A stretch of 64,000 nucleotides of DNA, taken from Anagrus nilaparvatae. Taxonomy: Eukaryota; Arthropoda; Insecta; Hymenoptera; Mymaridae. The position numbers and the translations under genes were made by a program. The stretch is from positions 72,787,001 to 72,851,000 of the forward strand of contig JAKSXM010000007.1 in assembly GCA_022575985.1 (NCBI GenBank), in the 5' to 3' direction. Position 1 is the first letter of the stretch; each line of letters opens with the position of its first letter. Positions 11,501-24,749 of the stretch are shown one piece after another. The notes under the pieces were generated by a model. That model did no database searches. It was given only the letters and a program-made list of their open reading frames with translations, and was not told where the DNA came from.

Positions 11501-14500
11501 GAATTTATTATCACCTTTGACAGCTGCCGGATTTTTGTCCGCCGAGCAGGCTTCACAGGTTTGCAAAAATCGTGAAGTCCTAGCCCAGTTTGTAGTTTCT
11601 GCCAACGTCCAGCCATCACAAATTGACGAGCAGTGTTTGCGAGGTATCCCAAAGGATCTGATACGTGATGTTATTAATTTCAAGTTTGGCAATTGTGGCC
11701 TTGAAAATTTGTCTAACTTGATTTTAACAAAGGAAAGGAAGAAAGATCTTCATGCTAGTAGTACAGCTATAATGAACGACGATTCATCCATGGGCGATCC
11801 ATCAGCGGATAGCAGCATGGGTTTTTTGAAATCAATTATGGGTGCTGGTAGTCTAATAGAAGAATCATGCCATGATATCAATGATATTGATCAAGAAGTG
11901 GCTAAATTACATGCAGCTAACAATAAAGTTATCAATGAAAAACAGCAGACAGAAGATGATCGAAGTTTTGAACAAATTATGGGCTTTGATTCATCTGACA
12001 TTGTTACCAATAATCAAGATCTTAGTCAGAATGTAGATGAGATTTTACAAGTTATTAAGTCAATAGAAAGTGCAGCAAAACCATCGAACTCTTCTGTACC
12101 TGAAGGTGATTCTGAAATATTTTCAGGATTTTCTTTTGAAAGAGATCTTTTGAATGCTGTAGATGTTATGGGTTTATGCAATGATAATATGACAGAGAAT
12201 GCACAAGAACAAAATGCAAATAAATTGGCAGAGCAAGTTTCAAACAATCAAGTGAAAGTAGAAACGAAACAAAAGGAACAGGAAGAAAAATGTGCTTCTT
12301 TGTTAAAAAGATTGCGCAAATTACAATGTAGGTGGTTAGGTCAACATATATCAGAAGAAAGTTTGAGTGTGTTAGAGTTAGCTCAAAAAAGTGCAAAGAA
12401 AGGTTTCATACAAGACTTAGAAAGCTTAGGACCAAAAGCTGGTAATGTTCGAAATTATCCAGAATTAGGAGGCACATTAAATTCATTTCTACAGAAAGTG
12501 GAAAAAAGTTCAATAGCCCAAAATAATAGCTTAGCAGTTAGGCAAAGAAATTGCTTTCGTTATTTTGGGGCTGGATCCAAAGATAATTACATGCCAACTA
12601 ATAATAGACAATCAATTTTTGGTGTGCCTCAGATAAAATTAAATAATGAGGAAGTAGAAAATGTAGCTGGACCATTAGCAACAAAATTAAAAATTGTTCA
12701 AAGTGGTTATGATTCAGATTGTACAGCTTCTAGCAGTGGAGGTGAAAGTTGCGATGAAATGCAAACTTTTAATAATCCTCATCAGCAGCAGTTACCCATG
12801 TAAGTTAAAATTTCTTTATAGTTAAAATTAATTTTTAGATACTTTAAAAGATCGAAAATAATTAAATTGGATCGATCCTTATTCATTCTAAAAATCAACT
12901 CAACTTGAATGCAGAAAGTGTAATTTTAATCCTTGCACACTTCTGTTTCTTTTCACTATTTTTAATAATATATGAATAATAAAATGATTGAAAACAGTTT
13001 AACAAAACACGTAAAATTTTTCATTTTTCATTTAAGAAATTTTTAAATTTTATTTATATTTAATCATCTAAGCATAGATAAGCAAAATTTCTAAATATAT
13101 AATAAGAATTAACTGAAATCGTTTCCAAAATTTCATTTTGAATTTATAATAAAATCGATGACATTATGATTATGAAAGTTTATTTTGATACATTCCAAAA
13201 AGAACCATCAATAATAATTTTGATACCGATAATTAATCTTTTAAAGGTAAAAATTTTAAACGTATAATATATTTAGATTGGGAAAAAATTTACATTAATT
13301 ATTTATTTATTTTCCTTGCTAATGATAAAAGATTTTTGCTCATCTAATTTCTTCTATTTCTATAAATAATTAGTTGGATCTTCACATCTTAAAGTAAAAT
13401 AATTGAACTGATTCTTATGAGCTTAATTAAGTGTATTTTTTTTCTCAGTTTTTGTCCAATATGAATTTAGAAATTTTGCTTACTTTTTGGTGTACTTAAA
13501 AATAGTATACTTACAAAAAAAAATATAAATTTTTTTTTATTTCCTTTGGGGCTGTTCAAAAAATACGTAACGTAAAAGACGCATGCAGGGTGAAACAAAA
13601 ATGTTACAGTTAACAACTTAATAACTTTAACAACATTAAAGTTACTAAAAATAGTTTTATTTTGCCACGCATGGATGGGTTTTTTCATAAAATTCGTGTT
13701 ACGTTTTTTTTTAACATCCCCTTTACAAAAACAATTATTAGAATGAATTCAAAAATTAGTTACAAATGTTAAAAAATAAATAAATTTCTATTAGTAAAAA
13801 GAGGGCCAGTTGGCGTTATGCCCAAGAACGAGCAAGTATAGCAGCTCGTTGGACTTGGTTAAGTGCACAAATTTCAGACTTAGAATTTAAAATTCATCAT
13901 CACACTGATCTTCTACGTCAAATAAGGGCAAACAAGGGTGCAGTAACATTAGAAGTTCCTGAAACAGTAAATGGTTATAGTGGTGTATTACCTGGTTCTA
14001 CGACTAGATGTGACACTGAGCTACCAGCTAGTAGAACAAGACCATTTTCATGGAGTACATACAGAAAACGAAAACTTATTCAATTAGATAGGCTGCATGA
14101 AATATCTAAAAAAGCAGCAAGACCAGCAACTTTAATGTGCGATTGCGATGGTTCACTTGCACCTTGTGCTCTCTGCACTGGTAGGAGAGATCCTATGCAA
14201 CTTCAAGAATCTTTTGAACAACTTTCTGTATATGAAAGAGTTGCATTAACTGATCCAGGATTTCATCCTGTCTTGTCCTTACCAGATGGTACAAACAAAC
14301 TTTTTTTACTTATTTTTCTTTTTTTCTTTTGTTTATTATAATGAAATATAATTTTTTTAGAAATAAATCATACGGCACATTTAGATGCTATTATGCGTTC
14401 TACCGAATGGCAACAAAAAATACTGCGAAGTAGTATGCGAGTTCCAAGAATTAAAGAGACTGATAGCAATGAAAGAAGAAACAAAAAACAAACAGATTAC

Positions 14501-16853
14501 AGTGCAAAATATCCTGCTAGATTAAAAAAATCATCATCTAGTCTTGTAACTGCGAAAATAAAACGTAAAGTTTTAAAAGGAAAATCGAGTAGAACTAGCC
14601 AAGATAAGAATAACCGAAATGTAAATAGAAAAAGAGTAAGCAGGACTTCACATGTTGAAGATGATGAAGAAGCAAGTATGATTTCTAGTTCTAGTAAACA
14701 TTCATCTCCAGTGCCTTCACCACTCCAGTCAAGTACAATGCAAACATCTGCAGAAAAAATTACGCTTAGAGAAAAGTCATCTAGCAGCCATAGGTAAATT
14801 TTAATTAAAAAAACTTAAAACATAATATATCAAAATGTTTTACCGACACTATTGTATGTCATTAGTGGTTCGAATGCGAATAATATTAAGCTTTAGGGAA
14901 TCTTTTATTAACATTTTAGGCTAAAGTTAATGGTATCAGAATTTTTGAACAAGATAAAAATAGGAATTGCTTCTTTGCACAACTTATAAAAGAATTATTT
15001 TTAGTTATATATATTTATTACTATACCTATAGTTATGTTCGGAAAAAAAAATGTGTCAGTAAAATTTTATTACAAATTCAGAAATCTAAGGCAATAGTGA
15101 ACTATAAAAATAATTGAATTAAAAGATTGTAATTTTCTTAAATTAATATCACATAAAAAATCTAATTTACGTTTAATTATTTATTTATTTTTTTGGAACC
15201 TTAAAAACAGTTGAAAACGGGTTTTCTTATAAGTTGAATAGAATTTTTTCTCCTTCTACCCAACGCAGTTGTCAGGCTCTTGGAATAATTACTTATGGTT
15301 AAATAGACGAAAATCCCAATAGACGCGCCTTAATAGCAAACTCCTTATTCAAATTTTCTTATATCAACTAATATAGGAAAATCTGAATAGGGACTTCGAT
15401 ATTAGGACGCGTCGGAATGTTTAAATGAATGAGTCAATAACTAAGACTTAAATTTAAACAAAACTTTTATTAAAAGTCAAACATTCAGTGCTGAAATCCA
15501 ATAATTTATTAGATTAAAACATAATATTAAGAAATTTGATTGTGCATATAATAACAGGTACATTTTAATATTACAGTCGAATAAGGCAAAATTCCTATGA
15601 TATTGACAATATTGTCATACCGTACAGTGTTGCAGCAGCTACAAGACTAGAAAAATTGCAATACAAGGAAATCTTAATACCAAAGTATGTAAATTTTTAT
15701 TTTTATTTTTAGTACTCTAATACAATTAATTAAAACATTGGAACTATTTTAGATGGAGAATTTGTGAAGATTTGTCAAAAGTTGAAGTAAAAAATGGTAC
15801 TTTAGATAGGCCTAATCAAGACAGTGATGTAAGATTTAAAGCCATATAAATAAAATGATGTAAAAAAAAAATTAATTAATTTGTTTCTGTTTTTTAGTTT
15901 GAAGATATATCAGATGAAACAATCATTCAACGTCATGACAGGAGTGAAAAAGAAGAAAATAAAAGATTCCTGAGTTTTCTTAATACACCTTATCAATTAC
16001 GTATGAGGCAAAATCGTCGAGCCGATAGTCGAGCTGATAGTGGAACTAACACACCAGGTAACAATTCAATAATTGTATAATATGTAAAGCATAACTATCT
16101 TAAAATTAAAATAAATTTTGCTAAATTTTTTAAAAATTGTAATTATTTGAATATTATTTTGATAGTCAATTAAGTTAACTGTACAAAAACCAAGTTATTA
16201 ATTTGAATATTAATTAAAATTTTTCAGATCCAATGTCACCTCATGCCAGTGAATGCGGAGGTGATACAATGTCACCATTAACTTCTCCACCAGCTACTCC
16301 TAATATGCAAGAATCTGAAAATTCACAGTCTAATTCTTTGCAAATTACCTTACGAAGGAGGACATTAGCTTCAGTTATAAGGATGCAGAAGGATGAACCA
16401 GCCAATGTGATTAATGATGAAGAACATGAGGTAAATTATTTTTAGACTGTTATTTTTATTAATTACCTTTAGCAATACAATTTGTAATACAATTTTATTG
16501 TTTAGAATATATTACCTTATGAACCAAGAAGCTTTCCGCTATCAGATGAAGTGTACGATAAAATGCTAGAAGTAATGCCAGAAGGGCACTGGCAAAATTC
16601 ATCTCTTTCCATGTGTTCCCAAGATGAGGAAAAAATACATGTAATTATTTAAGTTTGGTTAAAAAACTTAGGTTTTTTAAAAGTAAATGTATCTCAATTA
16701 TTTTAGGACATAGAATTGGAGTCTCAAGTGTCTGACTCTACGGAATCTGCCTTGTGTGATATGGACCCAGAGGATCCTAATGATCCAGAATGGACAGTAG
16801 CAGAAGAAAAAGAGATTGAAAAAGAACGTATTCGACCTACTGCCAAAAGATAG
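11355..16853 (+). CDS. KANSL1: KAT8 regulatory NSL complex subunit 1 (PEHE-domain protein; 9 exons, up to 1066 aa)
   Basis: Scaffold of the nuclear NSL complex that recruits the acetyltransferase MOF/KAT8; the Drosophila counterpart is wah/nsl1. Exons: 11355-12799, 13795-14288, 14361-14793, 15577-15684, 15753-15828, 15898-16057, 16228-16430, 16506-16640, 16707-16853; total 3201 nt. The diagnostic part is the PEHE domain over exons 4-6 (about residues 795-895). It runs from [20 protein letters not shown] through EILIPKWRICEDL to [18 protein letters not shown]. Exon 2 carries a coiled or basic region ([14 protein letters not shown]) and a Cys cluster, [13 protein letters not shown]. The N-terminal half is acidic, low-complexity and probably disordered. 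The ATG at 11355 is the longest start; M36 (nt 11460, [11 protein letters not shown]) is an alternative. Several upstream ATGs overlap the start, and intron 1 holds a foldback element. Confidence 0.93.
13548..13721. mobile_element. Short inverted-repeat element (MITE-like) in KANSL1 intron 1
   Basis: The 174-bp element begins GGGGCTGTTCAAAAAATACG and ends with the complementary CGTAACACG-side arm ...ACATCCCC. The arms are about 25 bp of imperfect inverted repeat with the consensus GGGGMTGTT(M)AAAAAAWACGTAAC. Flanking bases are TTT on both sides, a possible short target duplication. No coding capacity. Non-autonomous DNA-transposon style; the superfamily was not determined. Confidence 0.65.
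15319..15413. repeat. Hairpin-forming inverted repeat in KANSL1 intron 3
   Basis: Two arms of about 45 bp, one starting GACGCGCCTTAATAGC and the other ending ATATTAGGACGCGTC, are complementary with scattered mismatches. A few bases of loop separate them around 15365. Probably a small palindromic MITE. Confidence 0.6.
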
Positions 16854-17723
16854 GGTTCAAGTTTTTATAAATGCAATAGCAAAGAAGGGAGCAATATTGT
16901 TATGCATATATTGTCAGTAGCATTGACATTGCACTAGTGTTAAAAGTAACTATTTCCTTAATTGTAAAGTGTATTATAACTATAAATTTTGTAACTCACT
17001 AAAGTTTGTGCTTAAATAGCTTTAAAAAACATTAACTTTTTTGTACAAAAGTATAATAAATTTAAAAAAATGAAATTGCCTCAAAAGTGATTTTAGAAAT
17101 CAAGGACTTTTGAAGTAAATAAAATAATTTTTAAGCTTGAAATTAAATATTGAAGTTGCAGAAAAAGTGCCAATTTCAGCTTTTTTGTAAATGGTTATTT
17201 TTTTTTTAAATGTAAAACTATTTTTTAAAGTTTTCAGCCTAATTTTTAAATGTAAATTATTTGACTACATTGTAAAAAAAAGTATGCGATTTCATTATAA
17301 AAAAAAAAAAAAAAGAAGAAAAAGTTCTAAGTTAAAAAAAGTCTGAAAATAAACTTATTATTGTATAACTTACGTTGGTTAATTTAGTTAGAAGAAAGAA
17401 ACTAATTAAATGATTATTCCATATAAGTGGATTATTTTAAGACTTAAATGTACATATATTAAAATAATTTTAATTTTTTTTGTTTTTTTTTTTTTTTTAT
17501 ATTACATTTCATAGAAACATAATTTATTTAATTTTAAAATAAATAAAAGAGCATTTAAAAAAAATTCCAATTTGATTGAAATTTTTGTTTTTAGTTTTAT
17601 CAGTTTTATATTGTAAAAAATGAGATTCATGCAATGATTAATAATAATTTCAAATTTTCACATCAATTTTATTTTCGTATTTTATTAAAAATATTGTACC
17701 CAACATTGAAACTTCAGTTAAAT
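16854..17723. other. 3' UTR of KANSL1 converging on CISD3
   Basis: AT-rich, with runs of A and T near 17300 and 17485 and several AATAAA-like hexamers. No further ORF or structure recognised. Confidence 0.5.
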
Positions 17724-18241
17724 TTAATATTTCTTTGGTACCAGTTCCTTAGTACTATGAGTGCCATCACAAAATGGTCTATTTTGAGTTTGTTTACAAT
17801 TACATAACCAATAGTCTTTAGTTTTGGTAACAGTAAATTTAATGGGTTTTAATTTTATTTTCATAAATATATTATTGTGTGTCCCATCGCAAAATGGTTG
17901 AGTTTTACTATGTCCACATAAACACCAACTATAAATTTTTCCTTCCTCGCAACGTATTTTAAAAGGCTTAACATCGTAAACAGCACCGTTTTCCTTTTGC
18001 TGAGAAGCCGAGTAAAACTCTCTTAGAGGATTTACTGGAATTTCTGGACTTTCGTCATCTGAAATTTTGCTTTTTAGACTTGCTTTCTTTGATGCATAAT
18101 ATCTAACCTAGTAAAAAAATAAGCAGGTTAATATTTTTTTTTAATTTTTAGCATTTCACATACACTTTTTCTGCTTGCTATTTGAATTCGAGCTAAACAG
18201 TTTAAGTTGTTTAACATTAAATTATAATTTAATATTTTCAT
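17724..18241 (-). CDS. CISD3: CDGSH iron-sulfur domain protein 3, mitochondrial (two exons, 153 aa)
   Basis: MiNT-type mitochondrial matrix protein binding two 2Fe-2S clusters (family knowledge). Exon 1 is 18241-18164 and exon 2 is 18107-17724, both in phase 0, separated by a 56-bp intron. Two complete CDGSH motifs (C-x-C-x2-[ST]-x3-P-x-C-D-G-[ST]-H) are present: CLCGHSKTQPFCDGTH and CNCKQTQNRPFCDGTH. All 3Cys-1His ligands are therefore there for both clusters. The tandem pair and the lack of a membrane anchor separate it from CISD1/2. The first exon and the start of exon 2 (MKILNYNLML..., then RKSVRYYASKK) are basic and suit a matrix-targeting presequence. The protein ends KELVPKKY. It is transcribed divergently from TRAPPC11. 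Confidence 0.94.
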
Positions 18242-18710
18242 TTTATTTCCAATAACAAATTTTCCAAATTTCACATCACACAAATGACAAAATGCACAAA
18301 ATCAAAATGAACATGCGCCATGCAGATTATGAGTTGACCGGTTTATTTGACAGATTTATATAAAGGCGGACAAAAAAACCGGTTTTTACAGAGGAGCTGG
18401 CAACAATTACTATATTTTTATTTTTTTATTATAATTACTACAGTAACACTAAAAATTAATATTTGAAATAATTATTAGATAAATAAAGGTACAAATTATT
18501 TATATATAATTATTTATGCATTGAAATTTATATATACATTCATGCAATCCGCCACAGAATCGTTGCGGAATGCGGATCCCTCGTCCCGGCATACACTGTT
18601 GCAAAATTATCAGATTAAGCTAGGTATAGCTAACTCGATTTGTTTTCTGCTTGTATATGACGTCCTGTTTTGAGACACCGCGTATATTACGATTTTCAGA
18701 TCTAAATTCT

Positions 18711-18893
18711 AATGGGGATGCTTACTGCATGGTGGCGCTAGTGATGAAAGCTATATATATAGATATATCTTTCCCATGTATTTTACGGACCAGAACGTGA
18801 TTGGTCAATTTCTTCCCATTTAAAATACATGTGTTTTTCGGACCAATTGGTTTCGGCGCCCTCTGTTTTAGCTTTGGGTATGCATCCCCATAT
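18711..18893. repeat. Inverted-repeat element in the CISD3/TRAPPC11 divergent region
   Basis: Ends are ATGGGGATGCTTAC on the left and the complement of ATGGGGATGCATAC on the right. Within it, ATGTATTTTA near 18775 pairs with TAAAATACAT near 18823. GGCGC and AGCT blocks near both ends also mirror each other. About 183 bp, MITE-like. Confidence 0.5.
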
Positions 18894-18900
18894 ACTATGT

Positions 18901-19026
18901 GTTTCAGATCAACAAGATTCTCTATAACCAATCATATTTATAACTAGATAATCTGTCTCTCTCTTACTCGTTATTTTACTAGCTTATGATTGGCTTTCCA
19001 AAAAGGATATCTTGTTGATCTAAAAC
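18901..19026. repeat. Second inverted-repeat element next to the TRAPPC11 promoter
   Basis: The left arm GTTTCAGATCAACAAGAT (18901-18918) and the right arm ATCTTGTTGATCTAAAAC (19009-19026) are complementary at 17 of 18 positions. Inner blocks CCAATCATA and TATGATTGG are also complementary. Total 126 bp, lying 226 bp upstream of the TRAPPC11 ATG. Confidence 0.6.
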
Positions 19027-19252
19027 AGACTGTATATATATAATTCATAATTCATTGTTCATTTACATAAAATTAAACATAACCTTGTGGACAAGGTTAG
19101 TTACTGTTACTTACACCCTGTTGTTTGATAAAAATAACAATGTTTACAACTATTCAGTTTTATTCGTGAAAATTAAAAAAAATGTTTTCAAAAAAACTGA
19201 TTCTAAATCAAATAAATATATAGTCACAATAGGCTCCAAATTTAATTAAAAA

Positions 19253-22200
19253 ATGAGTGATTTACCATCGGAATTGACTGTAAGATCAATATCATTGATT
19301 GGATTATTTGGTTTAGATATATCTAAGCCTATTCATCACTCCATTTGGGATGCTTTTAACAATAATAGACGTCCTGATAGTGCTGCAGTGCAATTTAAAC
19401 TGTTTAACAGTAATCATGAATTTCCTACTGTCAAGCCAAAAGTATAATTACATTATTTATATTCTTTATTTTAACCTAAATTAACTTCATCCTCTAATTT
19501 ATTTATTTTAGCGAAACTCCTACGAATGGTATGTACCTAAAGGAATTTTAAAGCGAAATTGGATGAACAAGTATTTAAATGAAATACCATCCGTTGCTGT
19601 TTTGTTTTATGATCTTGATTGGCATGATGCATTGTGGAATGATAAAAAAATGGAATGCGTTTCAAGAGTTCAATCATTAAGAGCAGCAATAGAAGGCAGA
19701 AATACAAAAATTGCAATTGTTTTAATACAAAAAGATACTCCTCCAACTTCTGGAAATGAAGATTTAGTGGCAACTGAAAGAGCAAGTGCATTATGTGCTG
19801 CTTGCGAATTGCCAGCTAAAACTTTATATTTTTTACCTTATGCAGACCATTTATTGGGATATACTTTTAGATTAGAACATGTCTTTTATGAACTTGCTCA
19901 AACATTTTATCATCAAGAATATAAAATTATTAAAAATCATAGAGAACAGTTAAATAAAACTGTACACCAGTATTTATTTGTTAGGCATCAATTTAAAATG
20001 GGATTTTTTAATGAGTTGAAACAAGATCCAAACACTGCAAATAAGCATTATCAACAAGCTTACAACAATTTGTTAGATGTTAGATTGGTTGATACAAATT
20101 CTTTAGAAATAAAAACAATTGCTAGTTTTATAAATTATAAGATATGTAGATTATTGTTTAGTTTAAAACTTCCAAAAGATGCAATAACTCAATTCAGAAA
20201 TCATGTGGAAAGATTTAAATGTCAAACGGGCATAAAAGAATTAATGTTTGAACATCATGCATGGATGTCAAATCAGCATTCCATATTTGCTGAGCTCTTT
20301 GATGAAGCTATAAGGCAAGGGTTACCAGCTGTTCAAACACAACATCCTGGATACTATTTTCAATTAGCAGCAACGCATGCAACTCGTAGACAGTTATCTT
20401 GTGAAGAGTTATGTCAAAATGTTATTCTTTATCCTGAGCCTGATCCTCTTGCTGGAGAAGAAAAATTAGAATATTATGGTCAAAGACCATGGAGACCTGG
20501 AAAACTTAGTGCAGAACCAACTGATTCAAATCTTGAAACAGTTGCTATACAAGCTTTACAATTTAAAGAAAAAAATTCTGTTAATCATTCAATGATTATT
20601 ATTAGTTTGTTAGGCAATGCAATTTCTCAATTTAAAATTTATAGATGTCCTAGAATGCGTAGATTACTAGGTAAAATTTTAATTTAATATTTAAAGACTT
20701 TTTACTTAACTCAGATTCCTTTTTAGTTGTTGAAATGGCTCAAGAATATTTTAAATGCAAAGATTATGGAAAAGTCTTAACGTGAGTTTTAAGCTAATAA
20801 TATTTATTTGAAAATTATGTTTAATTTTATTTTTAGATTATTAATGCATATGTTATGGGAATATCGAAATGAAAGATGGCCAGTTTTATTAACTGATATT
20901 TTAAAACATGCACTTGATGCTGCTTACTTATCTGCAAGTGTTCAAGATTATTTGACTTTAGCCTTAGAATCTTTAGGACCCTTATCTACTTTTCCCGTAG
21001 AAAAGAAAAGTAAAATTTATGCTAATATTATCAGCATTCTTCAAAAAAAACCCCCAAACCATGAATTAGAGTTACCAAAAAATGTGTCAAATTCTTCAGT
21101 TCATGATAAATGGGATCATCAAATAAAACGTATTGAACCATTTGTTTTTACTATAGATGATGAAAATATTACATCTTTTATTGATGTTAAAGCAAGTTTT
21201 ACTCTTCCTAAGTACACCGTCAATTCGACAATATCCATTGATGTTTTTGTCCGAAATTTATATCACCAAGAAGTTGAATTCTCAAAAATTTCAGTAACAA
21301 TTACAAGTATAAGTTATTTATCAGAGATTGTTGTATTTGAGACAAAAGACTCAGCATATTTTCAACCTAATGAAACAAAGAAATTTTCATACCAATTTAA
21401 TGCTCCTGAGTTTGATAATTCAACAGAAATTCAAATTAGTACAATAACAATTCACTTTGGAAGTAGTTCTAAAAGTTGTCTTATATTAAGATTTTCAACT
21501 ACTAACAGAATAAATAATAGTATTGATCGCTTGTATCCAGAAATTCAACAACTTAGGTTTTTTATTAATATAATTTGTTTATAAGTCTAAATATTAATTT
21601 TTAATCAAAAATTCTAATTTTTTTTTAAGGGAAAAAACTTTTGATAGATTTTGTCCTTTAGTTTCAACCAAAATATTTCAAGAAGTATCCGATGTCATAT
21701 TAACTGTGGAATCAAATGGACCAGTTCTTTTGGGTGAATGGTTTCCTATAAAAGTATTAATAACTAGTAATGAAAATATTAGCAGTGCAATGTTGTTTTT
21801 AAATTTAATACAAGAAAATAATGAACAATTAAGTATGCTCTAAATTTTTTATAATTGCATATAATTCTTGGATATTCTTATAATACTATCATGTTTTTCT
21901 TAGCGGAATTTAGTTTAAATATGTCTGACAAACAGTCTTCCATAACTAAAAGTATAGATAAAATAAATATTAATGAAAATTTTGAATATCTTACTTATAT
22001 AAGAGCACACAGTGTTGGCGATAGAGAATTTAGTGTAAAGGTAAAAAAAAAAAATACATAAAATATTAAGCATATTATTTTATAAACTTACATTATATTA
22101 TTTCAGTTTGAATATGTCAGAGAAAGCGAGAAAAAAAATTCAAAAGAAATATTATTTAAACTATCAATTGTTAAACCTTTTGAAGTGTTGACTCAGTTTT

Positions 22201-23200
22201 TGACGACTTTGCACGAACCACTTTCTAAAGCATTTGTAAATGAACCCTTATTCCTCATGCCTCATATTAAATGTTTATCTCAGTGGCCAATCGAGATAAT
22301 AGATACTTCCATTGAATTAGTAAGCAATGATTTTTGAATTTTCTTTTATTTTTTTTATTTATTATAACATGATTAAGTCCCATAATACAAAATTAAATTA
22401 TAAATTGTAATTATTATTATTTAATTAATAATTTAAAAATTTTCTTTATTATTAGGGAAATCATATCATTAAAGAAACAGAGAGCGAAGATAAAAGTATT
22501 TTAAATAAAACAGTTTTAAATAATGGTGAAACTGGTACAGATGTTTTCTGTATAATTCCTAAAGCAAGTAGTGAACAGCCTACTAGTACTGGAATATATA
22601 ATATTAAATGGAAACGATTCAATGCATATGAAGAAAGTAATATAGTTACCAGTAGTAGCGTTACTCTTGCTCCTTTATTTGTAGAAGATGGTGTTATCGG
22701 TTTGAGAACAAAATTACCAGCTCATGGCTGGGTTAGATCTCCACTGTGCATATCTTATTTTATAAAAAATCATTCCAATTATTTAATTACTTTAAAACTA
22801 ACTATGGAATCAAGTGATGCATTTTTATTTGCTGGTCATAAACAAGTAGATATTTGTATTTTACCAGAAAGTGAAAAAAAAGTTGAATGGATCCTTCGCC
22901 CTTTGATAGCCGGTTTTGTAGCACTTCCGACATTATCCTTAACTGTTTCTCCTGGTAAGTTTTTCTTTTTATAATAATTTTAATTAAATTAAAATCGATA
23001 AATTTATTATTTTTTAGAAGAGGAATATAAACTAAATAAATATAAACTAGGAGAAATAATAGAAAGATCCATACCTAGTCATATATACATTATGGTAAGC
23101 TTGTTAATGCATTATATAACATAATTTAAATTGACTAATATGTAATTATTTAATTATTTTTTAGCCTAAAACGCAGAATAATGAAGAAATAAATAAGTAA
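19253..23200 (+). CDS. TRAPPC11: Trafficking protein particle complex subunit 11 (10 exons, 1095 aa)
   Basis: Subunit of the metazoan TRAPPIII tether in ER-Golgi and autophagy traffic; Drosophila gryzun. Exons: 19253-19441, 19512-20670, 20727-20781, 20837-21556, 21630-21832, 21904-22040, 22107-22319, 22456-22954, 23018-23094, 23165-23200; total 3288 nt. The N-terminal half reads as TRAPPC11: SVAVLFYDLDWHDALWNDKK, then a foie-gras domain with ELMFEHHAWMSNQHSIFAEL and HPGYYFQLAATHATRR. The C-terminal half is beta-rich and gryzun-like, ending near EEINK. The length is close to the human protein, about 1133 aa. The start is the first ATG after stops in the leader and is followed by MSDLPSELTVRS. 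Introns are all short, 55-136 bp. An LTR retrotransposon lies 284 bp downstream. Confidence 0.95.
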
Positions 23201-23483
23201 TGTATGTAAATAAATAAAATGTATTTTAAAAGGAGAAAAAAATTTTTTTAATCTAATTGTTATTTTTTATGATGTTGTAGTATAAGTAAACTTGGTCTTT
23301 ATTGTGTAATGATATAGAAAAAAAAAGAAAGAAATGGATAATTATAAATTTTATTATTGTTAAATATTTTTATTACAATAAAATATTATAAATGTATATT
23401 AATTTTTTTTTGTCCTTAGTTTTTTCATCTTATAAGAATCTACAGATGCGCACAACATCCTGTGCACTATATACACTATAAAG

Positions 23484-24119
23484 TGTAATGTTCGGTATTT
23501 TCTGTCTTTTTCTTTAGTAACTTAATAAAAAGCGCGTAGGTTTAATTCGCGATTAGTTATAAAAACTACAACTCTAAAATGTACGGGATAGGATTTTAGG
23601 TATTTATGTGTAAATTAGAAGACTTCGTATTTTATGTTGAAAAGCAAGTTACTGTTTATTCAATTTTTAATGTAAGCTATTTGGAAGCTAGATACGAAGT
23701 GTCGATCTTGTATCCCGAGAAATCTGGCGTTGTCCTCAAAACTCTCCCTTCCTCTGATTTTAGTAAAAGTGGATCTTCTTTGAATTCGGCAATAAAACAA
23801 TAAATACCTTACAAAATCTATTTCGTAACTTTCTAAATATTCTTTTGATATATTCTCATGTAACCTTCACATTTTATATTTTTATTATTTTATGTTTTTA
23901 ATTATAATTTTATAATATTCGATTTTATAAGCAAAAATTATAGGGCATGTTTACGCAATAAGTTTTATATGAGATTCAACTATATAAATTACTTGATTTT
24001 ACTCCGAAGTTAAAGTAACGCTTTTACCGCTTTTAACATTTTTAACAAAAGTTACTAAATATTGTTACCAACACATACTTTTACAATACATGTATTATTA
24101 CTAATACATATACATTACA
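23484..24119 (-). repeat. 3' LTR of the retrotransposon (636 bp)
   Basis: Direct copy of the repeat at 28851. I found no difference reading both end to end. It has 7-bp terminal inverted repeats TGTAATG/CATTACA. A 65-codon ORF on the plus strand occurs in both LTR copies and is not considered a gene. Confidence 0.92.
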
Positions 24120-24130
24120 TCTCCCTCCTT
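24120..24130 (-). other. Polypurine tract next to the 3' LTR
   Basis: Minus strand reads AAGGAGGGAGA directly before the LTR, the expected plus-strand primer position for a minus-orientation element. Confidence 0.75.
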
Positions 24131-24707
24131 ATTTCAAAAAAAATGTTGCAAAGAAACATTTTTTTACATTTTATAATTTTCAATTATAAAATACTAACAT
24201 AACAATTCAGAACGGATAATCTTTAGATATTTTAAACAAACTATCATGCAAAAATTTATTTTTATGATTTTGGACATTTTCTTATTACTTTAAATACCCT
24301 TTAATTTCTCTTTACAATTTATTTGTAAAATTAGATTTTACTAACTATTTATTATTAATGTTATTATTTATTTTATAATTTTCTTCTTTTACTTATGATT
24401 GGTAATTATTCACATAAAAAAAAAGAAAACAGTTAATTTATTTCAAAATTTACATATAGATTTTAAAAAAAAAACAAATAAATAATTTTTAAATTTGAGA
24501 ATTTAAATTAAGAGCACAAAATTATAATAAATAAACCAATTCTGATGAATCCTGAAAAGAAAAGGGAAAGGTTTACGAGTTTTATATATTTTTTTTTAAA
24601 TATTTTTTCTTTTTGATCATACAATTGTACCAAAAATATATGTGGCTTACATATTATTAATTATTAATACAAATCATAAAGGTTCTATGCTATATATACA
24701 TGTTAAA

Positions 24708-24749
<42 letters not shown>

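Noticed and set aside
14860..14890. GGTTCGAAT box resembling a tRNA B box
   Set aside because: No A box, acceptor stem or cloverleaf around it. I found no tRNA or rRNA gene in the window.
23606..23803. 65-codon ORF repeated at 28973-29170
   Set aside because: It lies wholly inside both LTR copies, antisense to the element; its duplication is due to the LTR.
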